From positions 34,183,021 through 34,247,020 of the forward strand of contig JBCFYV010011164.1 of assembly GCA_039000515.1 (NCBI GenBank): a DNA stretch of 64,000 bases. The letters are read 5' to 3'. The notes under the pieces are model-generated. The model was given only the letters and a program-made list of their open reading frames with translations, was not told where the DNA came from and made no database searches. This document shows positions 11,873 through 24,601 of the stretch, piece after piece; the stretch's first letter is position 1, and the number at the start of each line of letters is the position of its first letter. This DNA comes from Timema cristinae. Taxonomy: Eukaryota; Arthropoda; Insecta; Phasmatodea; Timematidae. The translations under genes and the position numbers were made by a program.

Positions 11873-11946
11873 CTTGGCACGTGAATCGAATCCACGACCA
11901 GTGACTTAGTAAGCCCATTCTCTTACCACTGAGCTATCCAAGCGTC
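11873..11946 (-). mobile_element. tRNA-like sequence, pseudogene or SINE head
   Basis: Minus strand has GCTTGGATAGCTCAGTGGTA (D-arm and A box) and CGTGGATTCGATTCACG, which forms a 5-bp T stem with a 7-nt loop. CTTGG and CCAAG can pair as an acceptor stem, but one base out of register, and the anticodon stem is poor. A functional tRNA is therefore unlikely. Confidence 0.45.
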
Positions 11947-13571
11947 ATCACTTACTTGTGGTGATTTTCCACATATATTTTAAGGCCCAGTCAATGATGG
12001 ACGTGCGGAAATCGTCAGCTACAACTTAACACTCAATTAAGATCGCGGGCTATCAAATACCGCAACCAACTTTGTCTCGAGAGGGCTTTGAAACATTATG
12101 CTTATCTGGTGAAGCCCCTCTTTGTTGAAGCCACTTTGTAACGTTTCTATGTTGTGTTTCACTTTATGTTAGTAAGGGTTGGGTTCTTATTGTCTATACA
12201 TGAGAACTTGCTTTTTATCAAGTTAATACTTTTTATTTATTATATTTATAAACTCAACCCAATACGGTAGCTCAGCTCAATGACAATTTTTATTTTTGAA
12301 AATAGATTAATTTGATGCGGACCGTTCCGTATAATGCTGTGGGACGACTGTGTAGAGAAGCCTTCTTTTTACGTATATCTTTGAAGGAAATTATTCCAGA
12401 AGCATCCATGTTTTTTTTTTTAAGTTACACCATGGTCTATCCATCGAGAAGCGAAAGAATGAGATGGAGCGAAAAACAGAGAAACAAAACGTGTATTTCA
12501 GCCATGTTTCATAAGTGTTTAGAATAGGGGTGGAGTTAACTGCGAACGATTAAATTTAGTTGTCAACAATAAAAAAATAAATATCTTTAGTCACCCACTG
12601 TGAAAAGATTTCCTAAAACATATGGATGCTTTTGAGTTTTATATTTATGGAGAAAAGATTCATCTTCGCTCTCTCTCTCTCTGTTACCGGTTGCCAAACC
12701 TTCAAGCTTTCGTTTGTTGGGAAGTGAGGGGGAAGGGTTTACTTGGAAATCCCTCATTGTAAACAATGCGGTGTGGGGAGGTTGGATGGTTCAATTGAAA
12801 GGCAAACACATTTCCTCTCGGTGTACAGCCTTTTCTAGAAACATTAACTCTTTCCATAATCATATTTTTTTCAAGATTGAAGTATATTAACGTTTCTCTA
12901 TTTCCCACGTAATTATGCTTAAACTATTTTATGTATAAAGCTTTTTTCCTCAAAATTAATATACAAACAATATGTATTGCCGCTTGAGTTACTGAACAAG
13001 TTCCATCTTTACGAATTTAAATGTAGACTCTTAACACCATTGCCCTTTCTTTACAACTTAATATTTCCCTCTTGGAATGTAATTGTTTGTGGCAAGCCGG
13101 AGATTCCATAATTTTTGCTATATTTTAAATGTTAACAATACCCTATTATTAAAATAAATATATTATTATACACATAAAATTATAATTCCAAAACCTTACG
13201 GCAAAAAAACAAAGCACACAACCAACACATACACAAAATCTTAACGTGACCAATAAAAAAAATTCTACCCAGAGTACTAATAAAATATGAGTATTTATTT
13301 GGTTAATGTTTTTGAGCTAGTTATTAGGAACACGAGACTCAGACTACTCTAACTTTTCGACTATGCTGGAGGAAGAAGCACTAATTACTGGCAACAACGA
13401 CAGCCCAGCATGGCCAAATTTGATATAAATTCGAAGGACGAATGATCACGGAAAACAAAAGAATCACAACGCTGTTGCTCAATAGTAAGCATACCGTTCC
13501 CTCAGCAATGAAATCAGGTGTAGTACGTCTTGAGAGCGCGCTTTACGAGTGCTCGTCCGACTGATATTAGA
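11947..13571. other. Unassigned AT-rich DNA
   Basis: No gene, transposon end or tandem repeat is supported. Short open frames (12312-12527 plus, 12702-12908 minus) show no family signature. Confidence 0.4.
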
Positions 13572-13790
13572 CAAGCCACTAGCCAAAGGTACCGGGTTCG
13601 ATTTCCGTGTCCAAATGTCAGTTTCCAATCTAAATAATATCATATGTGGATGCGGCTATAACCGTGTTTGACAACTATAATAGCTTGACTATTTAATCCG
13701 TCCTAATTTATGTAGGCCTATACATGAAATATCACCTGAACACGGAAATTGAACCAGGGGTCCTTGGCTTGGCCCACTAAGGAACCATTT
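13572..13790. mobile_element. Inverted pair of tRNA-like fragments
   Basis: GGGTTCGATTTCCGTGTCCA (13601 area, plus) and its diverged counterpart on the minus strand (CTGGTTCAATTTCCGTGTTC, around 13740-13765) face each other about 130 bp apart. Both resemble B boxes of one SINE type. Confidence 0.35.
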
Positions 13791-13799
13791 TCTTGTCCA

Positions 13800-15490
13800 G
13801 ATACATTTTCCAACATTTAATTAATTAATATTTACGAGCAAAAATCTTCATTAACAAATGTCAATTCTAACGCATTTAATTAGTTTTTTCTGCATGTGTG
13901 GGAATAGAAACAATTGTGTTGACAAAAATTAACTGTTTTAGTTCTTGTTATATTACTGTATAGTAAATTCCCATCTACATAGTCCGTAAGCTCCGCATTC
14001 GTATAGTCCTTAATGATCCTTAGAAATGTTAATTGCATCTATACAGTACGTATCCTTAATCGAGTGGTGATTGTGACAAAAAATAAGAAAGTTGGAGACC
14101 ACGTTCAATTAAACTCTTAGAAAGAAAATGGTCTAGACTCTAGAGCAAGGCTCAAGCAGACGTGACTTGTGAAGAAGATATTATAAATAATACTAATGTG
14201 AAGTTGAACCTATCACGACGACGCCAAGCTTTCTGATTACTTGGTATTTCTCGAAAATCTTTTTCTGAGCTGCCACGTTTCCAGAGTTTGTTATTTTAAT
14301 TGTCTGTAATAGCTCCATTTGTAGAACTCGCTGCCATTGATACTTTCATACGCGTTTAACCCGTGGAGCTATGGTATAACCTGAAAAGCTAGTAGGACAC
14401 AGCACTTAAAAAAAAAAACCTTTCATTCATTTTGATGCGCGGGAGCACACATTTGCTTTGCTGTTAATGGTAGTCTTGACAGTCCATGTCGAATTGCCTT
14501 TAGGAAGTTAAAGTTGAGGTCGACTTCTACGGAGTGGTAAAGACTTAGGACTCTAAGATATGAATTATGTAAATAGAGCAATCTGTTAGTGTGGAGTCGA
14601 TCTCTCACAGACCACTACGCACCTTACGGATACGTAGCATTTTAATGCTAAGATTATTATCTGGTGGATAATTAGTAACAAGGGAATCGTGTATCGGAAC
14701 ATTTAAGAAAAAAACAACTTTTTTCCACCAAAACTGATTGTAATTGTGTTTAGATTTCTAAACACATATTTTTTTAAATACTTTCTCTTTTTAATTTTCG
14801 TTAAAAGATGTTTTGACTGATGAAGTTAGATGTATACAATTTTCCAAACCTATCAACTGCGAGGGTTTGATTTGTATATTTGACTTAATAACGTGCTATA
14901 TATGAACGTGTAAATATTTCAATAGGAACGGATAAGTACTTTATAAACTATTACATAACATTTTTTATTTATTTATTTACGTTTTATCTTATTTTGAGAG
15001 GATTTTAAATGTATTTCAAATTAATGGTGGATTAGTTCTGAACCATCAGACATTTGATTTTTGCCTTTAGGAGGTCGAGTTTTTAAAATATCTTGACGCA
15101 CATCTCATGGTGTTAATCGTTTTTAAACATCACTTCACATAAGACATTTTTGTGCGGACATAATATATTTGACATACTCAACTACGGGCGATCGTAGCGG
15201 TCAATAATCTCTGGTAGCGGTTCCTTTAACTAACGTTTTACGCAAAGTTCATACAATTTTCTTTGCTGGCGAGTTTGTCAATCAGCATTCGAATCTTAGC
15301 CATACAAACTGAAGGTGTTGTTTCCTAAATGGCTTCTAGCTATTCCTCCACGCAAATGAGGGTACATTTTATCTAAGATTCTCTACCAAACACCATTAAC
15401 ACTAGGGACATTTGTTGATATTCAATACTAGTTTTAATCAACCTATGTTATCTTTAACTAATCTAACTTAACAAATGCAGGAGGTTAACT
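13800..15490. other. Unassigned AT-rich DNA
   Basis: No recognisable coding or repeat signature. A minus-strand open frame at 14423-14608 is not recognised. Confidence 0.4.
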
Positions 15491-15688
15491 TTTTTAAGCA
15501 CTACGTCTTACTACCCGTCCGGATTATACGCTTATATGCTAAGTACGCTAGTAGTTTTAAGGACTAGGGAGGTTATATTTATAGAAAGTGTACCTGCATT
15601 TGCTTGGAGAGATAGTGAAAAACCATTTTATAAAAATCACCCTTAGGACACCCAACTGAGAGATCTCTCTGTCATCGGCAATATTATA
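15491..15688 (-). mobile_element. SINE-C copy, 5' truncated
   Basis: On the plus strand it begins AAGCACTACGTCTTACTACC (complement of the shared tail) and continues through the body to CATCGGCAATATTA. The tRNA-like head is missing. Confidence 0.7.
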
Positions 15689-16412
15689 AAATTATTTAAA
15701 TCTTTTAAAAGCACAATTTAAGTTCGTTCTTCCCAAAATATTGTTTACCCAAAGTGTAACTTAGAGCTTAAAGAAAACCAAATGCTAACTTGCAAATAAA
15801 GTGAATTATTTCCAAAAGTCACAATAGTATGAATATATTAGTAAATAGTAATTAAAAACATTATATGAGTGGGCCAGTAGTGCCGTGGTAGTGTGCTCAA
15901 GACTGCACTTCTGGGTCACTCAAGTTATGACGTCACTTCACGGACAAATCACAGTGCTTAGCAAATCAACGCCACTACCGTTCCACCCACACTCAGTTCC
16001 GTTCTTGCATACCGGCCAAATACCTTCAGTTAGGGTTACCCTATTCAAAAATGAAAAAAAGGAGGACAATCTATTCTGATATCAATTTAAATGGAAAAAC
16101 ATTCGAAAATAAAATGAAATTTAGTATATAGACTTTTATTACGAATGAAAACATTAAAGTCAACATTGAAATAATTTTATAGTAAAGTTCTGGTAACACC
16201 TATATAAACCTAGGTATCTAGTAACACTTTATTAAATGGTCACGCCTTGCTATTGCCGGAATTCAAACCCTGACTTCTTCGTCACTAACAATTAAGTCTT
16301 TTGTGAATTTTAAATATTAACATTCGCAATGAGCGTCAGCAAGAAATGTATGATAAAGCAGTAATTAAATTAAATTATTGTGTTGACAAAGTGAACGCCC
16401 TTAGTCCATTTA

Positions 16413-16612
16413 CAGCTGGGATTTTCAACCAATGTGCCGAGGCACTTGGGGAATGCCATGTTGCGATTGGCTAGGGGTGCCGCAAGGTTTTGAGGGTAGA
16501 AAATGTTTATAAGACATAATAAGGAAAATATATTACCACAAAATAATAAAAATAAAGAAACAGAATATAGTTTTGTCTTTTAGTGTTTTTCTGAATTTCA
16601 CGTGCCACGGCA
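16413..16612 (+). mobile_element. hAT-type MITE fragment
   Basis: CAGCTGGGATTTTCAACCAA followed by TGTGCCGAGGCAC resembles the end of the element at 25947; GTGCCACGGCACAC lies near the other side. The right terminus is lost. Confidence 0.45.
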
Positions 16613-16661
16613 CACGATGAGATACAATAATGGCTTCCCTTTTGATGACTACATATTATTA

Positions 16662-16955
<294 letters not shown>

Positions 16956-17354
16956 TAGTGGTGCTATTAATTTTTAGTGATCTTGGTTAGTGAAGTTGGT
17001 TAGTGTGCCAGGTTATTGATTTCCAAAGCTAGTTTTTTACTCTATAACTCTACTAAGTATTTCATTTAGTGTTTTTGTTAATTATAGTATTTATTAATTA
17101 ACCAGTATGAGAGTAAGTGAAACTGTTTATTTAAATTTTAAATAATTACAAACACAAAACACTGTTAGTTGTTTAATATGCTACTCTGATGTTTTATACG
17201 TTGGTTAAACGATAAAAAAAACTGTAACTAACAAAACGCTGATGAAAATTCTTACAATGCTGCCACGAGATTATAATCCCTTCCAAGGGTGCCGTTAGCC
17301 TATAAAGGTTGATGATCATTTATTTAGAGACTACAAACAAATTTATTTTGTAAA

Positions 17355-17550
17355 CCTCGTTTTACCACTCGTTCGAGCTATCCAAATTTAAATGCACTAC
17401 TGAGGTAGGGATGAGGAAGCTAGAATTGAGTGGAAATTGATCCGAATTTACGTATATAGAAAATGGAAAATCATTTGGTAAAATCATCCACAGAATACCC
17501 AGCCGAGATTCGAGTCCAAGCCTTCTTGTCACTGTGAAACCCGACCAAGC
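17355..17550 (-). mobile_element. SINE-C copy, old
   Basis: Degenerate copy: plus strand CACTCGTTCGAGCTATCC (tail complement) to GCCGAGATTCGAGTCCAAG (B-box complement). Confidence 0.55.
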
Positions 17551-17559
17551 GAGGTTAAG

Positions 17560-20040
17560 GGTTTTTCTGTATTGTGCTGTGTTAGATTTAGGTTAACTTT
17601 TAAAAACATTAATAACTTTTAAATCACTAAATAAAATGCCATAAAAAATTAGCAAGCTAATAGTGGACACAATTTATGTAAATTTTTTCCAACGGACATA
17701 TTTGAAAGTCGTGTTAATAAATTATTTCGTGTAGGCCTACGCTAAAAAAAATGAAAATTTCGAAAATACCTGTATTTTTATTTATTTCAATATTTATATA
17801 ATTTGTATAAATTATTTGAGATTAAATAGTTAAAATTTAATCAATCAATAATAATATTATTATTATTAAATAAGAAGCAAGAATAAACTCTTACATCGCT
17901 CACATTAGTAAGAAACTATTCAAACTTCCCGCTTACGCGAATTAGTTTTGTAGCCCGCCGCTAGGCGTGTACTAGAACGTGTACAAAAGAGTTGTCATTC
18001 TATCGTCTATGCTCTCAAGTGGGTTCTTGAGACTTGAGAACCAAAGCAGCTAAGCTATATTTCAGTGTCTTCGAAGGGGAAGGCTTTTTTTTTGAGAGGG
18101 TAATTTTATCATACTACTCATTTGGAACTTAATTCGGCTCATGACCAATTCATGTGCACGCTCCCCCCTTAAAGTGTGATATCAGAAATAAATTGTCATA
18201 TCGCAAACATTAATAATTTAGTATTATTTATACTTTCAAGAACAAATTATTTTCACTCAACACCTTTTTACATAAACCTAAAAAAAAACATTTTACAAAA
18301 GTGCTTTAGTGGGTTAATAGATCGCGCTAGTGTTCTCTTTTGTGATTAAAGACCAGCCAGGGTCACAACACGCATAAAATATAAATAATTTCTAAACTGC
18401 TTTCACTGTAAAAGAGAAAACAATCATAAAGATGTTTTGTCATGGAAAAACCACGAAATTAAATAAAGTAATAAATTATTAGGAGTAAATATTAAAAAAG
18501 TCCCATATTGATTATTTTAAAATAATAAATACGTAGTAGGCCCTACCAAATTTATTTTGAAGTTGTGTCATACTTGTTAGAAATGAATTAACTATGATGA
18601 TATATAAGTAGTTTATTGTTTGCTCTTTGAGTACGTTTATTTTACAATTTTTTTTTATTAGTACACAGAGGACGGGATTCTTGACTTGTTTTCTTGAGCA
18701 CATTAGAGTAAATACATTATTTGTAAGATTAATATACACAACACAAATAGCAAGTTTCTTAGATTATAAAAATTAATATTAATTTTGTTATAAAACTATA
18801 AAATTAAAACAAAACTCACCTAAATATAAGATATACAAATGAATGTAGGCCTAGTCGTAACAATGTAACCAAACGTTTTTAATTTACAAAAGTTTAAATT
18901 TATATTAATATTATTATTATTATTATTACTACTACAGACTACCTCAAGTCCCAACCTAATGAAATTGAACTTAAATATTAATATATTAAAATAGTGTATT
19001 GATGTTGATCCATTGTCCTATAAGATTCTTATTCTCCTATCTCGATCCTTTTCTAATCCTTCTCATTAAAACTAATGAAATACAACTAAGTTTAATTTTC
19101 GAACAATAATACCAATAAAACTTATTAGAAATGTTCATTTTTTGACTTGAAAGGTTAAGTTAGGTTGGGATGGTTTTAATTATAAACATTAATTATGGTT
19201 TGAAAAATCATATACAGTACATAGCTGAGTGTTAAACTGTCTCTGATGCCAATGAAATATATTTGATGTGATAGAAGGAATGGACAGATTTTTTCGCGTG
19301 ACTTAGAAATCTTTTGTTTTAATTTTAAAATTCTGTAATATTTTCTTGCAATATTAATTTTGTCATAATTGTAAACTCGCTATTCTGTTGGTGTATAACG
19401 AAGATGTAAACTATTTCGTTACTAAAGTATTTCAAAGTACAAATTTCAAGAGTTCCGCCCTCTTTGTGTACTATCCCCAAACTCTTTTATGCTCAAATGC
19501 AATATGCTTGATAATAAAGGATTGCGATGTATTTTCAAGACATAGTTTTAAAATCCAAACCTTTTCTATTGTTAAAATAGAATTTAAAGAAATTAAAATT
19601 GTATTATAAATTGCGGGTGATAAAATGGCTGCCATGACCAAACCATGTATTTATTAGACAAACCTTAATTTCATGGTATTTTAACCACCTAGCTAATTTA
19701 ACAAGCATATTATTAAAAATTTATCGTTTATATATTGGACATACGTCAAAGTATATAAAATACTTATATTAATGTATTAAAATTATTTATCAGACAACTA
19801 TAAAAAATATAAAAGCGAGGCGTTCATGGTAAACAACACAATACATTTTTTTATTTTGATTACAGAATACAAGAGGCTTAAAAGTAGTTTTTGAAAACGT
19901 ACCTGTATCATTCTGTACTGCACACTTTTTCAACCATATAAGTTTACAACACTTAATGAATTTATTTTGAGTACAAGCGTTTTCCCAACCGAGATCAAAA
20001 AGTTGTTAGTAAGTGAAAATAGCACATTATGTTAACTAAA
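17560..20040. other. Unassigned AT-rich DNA
   Basis: AT-rich with short ATT/TAA runs (for example near 17850 and 18910). No coding segment with family signature was found. Confidence 0.4.
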
Positions 20041-20051
20041 CATATTTCGTG

Positions 20052-20140
20052 AGTGACATTAGTCGATACTTCAATCGACTAAACACTGCAAAGTCGAAGA
20101 AGGATCTTGGTCGAGGTTTGATGATCGACTAGTCGAAACA
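20052..20140. repeat. Cluster of TCGACTA-type motifs
   Basis: AGTCGAT, ATCGACTA, AAGTCGAAG, GGTCGAGG and GATCGACTAGTCGAA lie within 90 bp in both orientations. Such clusters occur in subterminal regions of some hAT transposons. Downstream, AAAACGAAG/GTAAGA (GT at 20365) looks like a splice donor after a short ATG frame from about 20327, but no BED finger or transposase is visible. Confidence 0.35.
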
Positions 20141-20818
20141 TTTAATGCCACATGTATGCAACAGTCACCGTCAGGCCAGCGCACGGTGCGGTTTGTATTT
20201 CATTGCTGTGTGTGATTATTTTAGTTTTTATTTACGCGACGTGTTTTATTTCGTGTGTGCTCTTTTTAAAGCTGTGATAATAATTTATTTGAATGAAATG
20301 CATTTAAAGAATAAAAATAAAATTATATGGCAAAGTATTTAGCTAAGAATTGGATGAAAACGAAGGTAAGACTTGACAAAGAAAGTTTTTGTTATTTAAA
20401 TACACGAATAACTAACTGCATTTGTGGTTATTTACAGCGTGTTTATGTATTCAGATAGAAGAAAGATGAGTATTCTTAATGTTATATAATACAATCTTAA
20501 TAGGAATATATTTGTATTCGTGAGTAATAAATTCTAATTCAGGGTAATAATTTCGACCTTGAGTAGCCACAGTGTTTTTGACTAGCGTATTTATTTTATT
20601 TTTAGATAAACAGCTGACTGATTTACCGGTAGTGTAAAACGATGCTATCCTTCCCTCTTGGTATTCTCGTTATATTTTTTGGATCCAGAGAGATAGGAAG
20701 AAATGAAGTCCAAAGAAGCTTTTACTCCTGGAAAAACGGTAAGTTAAAAAAAAAATATACTTTTTTAACTATAAAAAAATTAGTTTTTGTTAAAACAATG
20801 TAGGCCAAGAAACAGAAG

Positions 20819-21023
20819 TACAGTCCAATTTTCATAAAAAGGTTATTTTGGAAAACTTTTTTCTGTCAAAATTGAAGAAATTTCACCATTTCATTATGGA
20901 ATTTCAGGTATTTATAATATCTGTCAAAAATGACAGCTGCAGGTAACATGACTTGACGTATAACACGTTAAAGTAGATCTAGAAACTGTCAGATAAGGTC
21001 CATCTTATCAAAATTGGACTGTA
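20819..21023. mobile_element. Tc1/mariner-type MITE, copy 1
   Basis: TA-CAGTCCAATTTT..AAAATTGGACTG-TA: 12-bp perfect terminal inverted repeats with TA at both ends, about 205 bp, no coding capacity. The same termini appear at 59282-59506 and at one end at 41333. Confidence 0.85.
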
Positions 21024-21945
21024 ACCATATAGGTTCTGGAACAGCCAAGTATCTTCCTTTGTCCTGAAAAGTCAAAAGAAAAGTTATTGAATGAAAGTGT
21101 CCATCGAATCTTCACACAATAACTAAAACTCTCAAAGATTCTGTTGTGCTAAAAGTACATCTGGCCTTCGGGGCAAGCCAAAGTTTCCACACGTCATTAG
21201 AGCCTTCTTGTCAAGTGCATAAGAAAGCGCGCCATGCTCAAATTAGACCAATGCCGAAAGTCGGGGGTTTCCAAAAGTTGATGGCCTTATCGTAAGATTG
21301 TATTTTCAAATGTTGTGAAGGACTTTGGAAAATATATCTATACTTTTAAGAGTGAGAGGGGTAGGGGTAGAAAAGGTCTTCAGAGATTTAATCACGACGT
21401 TGATACCTACACCAGTGGTCACGTCTTTTAAAGTATCAATTTAGCAATAGACAGTGGAGTCGTTGGGTACATACACACACACAAAAAAGTTTATATTAGT
21501 ATTGCAATTATATTTTCCCAAATTTGGTTTCAATGCATCATTACTGTGTCCAGGTTTAATTGAATTTCAAACGTTGGTAATTTTTTTTACTAAGGTTCTA
21601 CTGATTTAATTAATTTTATATTTTTAATAAATTTACCACAACACAAGCGCCTGCAAAATTGGCCACATTTCACATAGGCCAACATGTTCTACGACATACG
21701 TTCTAAGTCGTGTACTGATAAATGCCTAATCAATTGGTGCAAATAAGTTGACCTTGATTAGTTTCATTATTTATTTGTTGTATCATATTTGTTCCGAAAT
21801 TTGACCAATCATTCGTTTTATCGTCCATTGTGAGACAATCAAGTTTGGGGTGAACATTTTTCAAGTTTTAAATAATAATAGTAATCATTAAAAAACTTAT
21901 TACAACTTTGAATACAAACCTTAACTCTTGGAATCTTTAATTTCC
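21024..21945. other. Unassigned DNA
   Basis: No supported gene or repeat; AT-rich with a few higher-GC patches (21160-21290). Confidence 0.35.
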
Positions 21946-22117
21946 ACAAGACATCTTGTGAATGTGGGGAATGCCAGGCCTCCACCATGGTTCGGATTCC
22001 ACGTTAAACTGTAGGTCCTTCATTTCATCTCACAATCACCCTACCATTACACATTAGCGTAAGAGTGTACAACCCGAACGGGTAGTAAGACGCGGTGCTA
22101 ATAATAATAATAATAAC
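21946..22117 (+). mobile_element. SINE-A copy, 5' truncated
   Basis: Starts in the body at ACAAGACATCTTGTGAATGT and ends with the shared tail ACCCGAACGGGTAGTAAGAC plus a TAA run. The head is missing. Confidence 0.85.
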
Positions 22118-22381
22118 TTAATTTCCAGTTTGAAAACTAAGTCGGCTCATATTTAAAATTGGTAACTAGGCCTATCTAATTGTATTTCAAGGCTCATCAT
22201 TATCTAATACAAGGATTTAAAGACGCTTCGACTAAAAAACAATAATAAGCATCATAAACACAAATGTTTAACTAATGCAAGAAAAGAAAGAAAAAAAGGC
22301 GGAAAAGCTTTGGAAACTGTTATTGTGGGTGAAGAAATAACATTGAATGATTAACGCCCAAAACTATCCTGTTTTTAATTA

Positions 22382-22632
22382 TTATTATTAGCACTGCGTC
22401 TTACTACCCGTTCAGGTTATACGCACTTGCGCTAATGTGTAATGGTAGGTTGTTGATGAGATGAAATGGAGAACCTACAGTTTAACATGGAATCCGAACC
22501 ACGGTGGAGGCCTGCATTCCTCACATTCACAAGTTGTGATTAATACACGTCAGAGGTGAAGGAAGGATTTGGTAATCAGATAAATCTGTGCCGGGACCGA
22601 AGATTGAACTCCGGACCCCCAGCACAGAAGTG
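22382..22632 (-). mobile_element. SINE-A copy, 5' truncated but with target duplication
   Basis: Flanked by TTTTAATTA (22373-22381 and 22633-22641). The copy stops within the tRNA-like head (GGGGGTCCGGAGTTCAATCT retained, A box lost), so truncation happened at insertion, as in LINE-mediated retroposition. Body contains an extra TTGTGATTAATACACG also present in the 41746 copy, defining a subfamily. Confidence 0.88.
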
Positions 22633-22676
22633 TTTTAATTAACTTTTTTTATCGCGTTTCTCCAAATGAGTGCCAC

Positions 22677-23053
22677 TTAAAGGGTAAGGCGGGGTTGTAG
22701 GGAGCGCGAGAAAAGACCGGTATTTTTTTCAGATTTTATAGAAAAACTTTTTTTTTTTGGGCCAAAATAAATAAAATATTGTTCCAGTAGACACATAGAG
22801 TTTAATTTTCTTCACATGATGATATAAACAATTGTTGAATATCTGTAAAGACCATGTCATTATTAGATGACAAACTTTTTAAATTAAAAGAAAAAATGTC
22901 ATTACATTCATACTTGACAGATATTCAAGAAATGTTGAGGCACCAGGTGAAGAAATGGAAACTTTGTTTCTACTAAAATAGTAGTTGATTTTTCTTTTAC
23001 TTCAAAAACTGCAAGGTCACTGACCTTATTTCTCGTCCTTTACACCTTCACCA
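22677..23053. mobile_element. About 380-bp palindromic MITE, copy 1
   Basis: Left arm TTAAAGGGTAAGGCGGGGTT..ACATAGAGTTTAATTTTCTT and right arm TTTCTACT..TGACAGATATTCAAG fold on each other. The left arm matches the complement of the right arm of the 40437-40809 element, including ATAGAGTTT..CACATG.TGATAT.AAC. Confidence 0.6.
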
Positions 23054-24557
23054 TTACAGCCATATCCGTATTTTTTTAGGCAGTGGGACTACCTTTAGTA
23101 GCTCGTGGGTAAGTACCCAAATAAAATATAAAGGCCTAGCTAAAAATTGTATGAAATTAAATTTCTTCTGAAGAAATCTCAAGCTTTTTTTTTAAACATA
23201 ATTGGGTTGTTGGTCTAATATATTTAATAATAGTTCAATTCACTAATAGCCTAAACATTGCGGAGAATAGATAGACATATCACCACGTCTCAGTACCCAT
23301 TTCGATTATTCTCATATCTATACTAATGGAACCGGGATGTGGTAATTAGAATTCAGAGGAAACGTACCCGCATTTGCGTGGAGGAAATGCCGGTTAATTA
23401 TTTAATGACACCCTCATTACATCAACAATAATTCAAATCCTATCTCTTCGCCGGAAATTGCGGAGTTATTGCGAGAGTGACGCGTCAAACTTTGCGACCA
23501 CCGATGCGAGTCAAAAACAACTTCCCTCGGTAAGGGTAACGCAGCACTTGCAATATCACGGGCAACTTTTTCGTGCGAAATTATTCTAATTTAAATCCAA
23601 GTTTAGTCGTGCTTGTGAACGTTATATTATCATGGTAGCCATAAGAAACACTATAATACAAATTTGATTGTGATTTGAAGACAGTGTAGGTCGTATTTTT
23701 CAATGGTGTTTAAAGTTAAAATGCATCTACAGACGATAGATATATTAGTACTATAATATTAGAACATTATACATGCGTATCTATATCGTTCAAACAAATG
23801 GAATATCTTTGGTTTGAAGAAAATGGCTTTGATTAAATGTTTTTTATAACTTCATTAGTGATTTAAAAAAAAGTGATGGATTGTTTCAAAGTTTAAATCT
23901 ATACTCACAAAAACATTTTGGGATTGCTAATTTTATTTTAATTGGTAACACCAACTACTCTCAAATCTGCTTCGGTGGCCGCGTTGTCCATGGCGTCACT
24001 CTCGTTTTAGACTAGACTGACGATGACAGGGAGATCGAGGTTCGAATCTCGGTCGGGTATACTGAGGGTGATTTTCCCAAATGGTTTTCCATTATACCTA
24101 CACGAAAATGTGGGTACATTTCCCATATATTCAACCTTCCTCATCCAAGACTCATTAACATAATTAGTACATATTATGCTTATAGCTTCAACAGGTAGAG
24201 GTAGTGACAAAAAAAATCTCAAAAATATTTCTAGCTTTATCTAATATGTTGTTGACCACGGTAGCTTGAGGATAAAATGCTCGCCTTAGCACCCGATGTT
24301 CGTGGGTTCGAACCCAGCCGGGATCGATGGATTTTCCTTGAGCGATATAAATCCGTAGCACAACTTCTTTCGGAGGGGAAGTAAAGCCGTCGGTACAATG
24401 TCGATTGTAACATGTAAAATATCCCTGAAAGGAAGGTGAAAATACCTTTCCTTGCAAAATTAGTAAGCCCTTTCGTTCTCGCTCATAGAAATTCTCGGGC
24501 ACTGTATAATAAGTCGGTTCAGAAAGTGACAGAAAATACCTCAAATTAATAAAGAAA

Positions 24558-24601
<44 letters not shown>
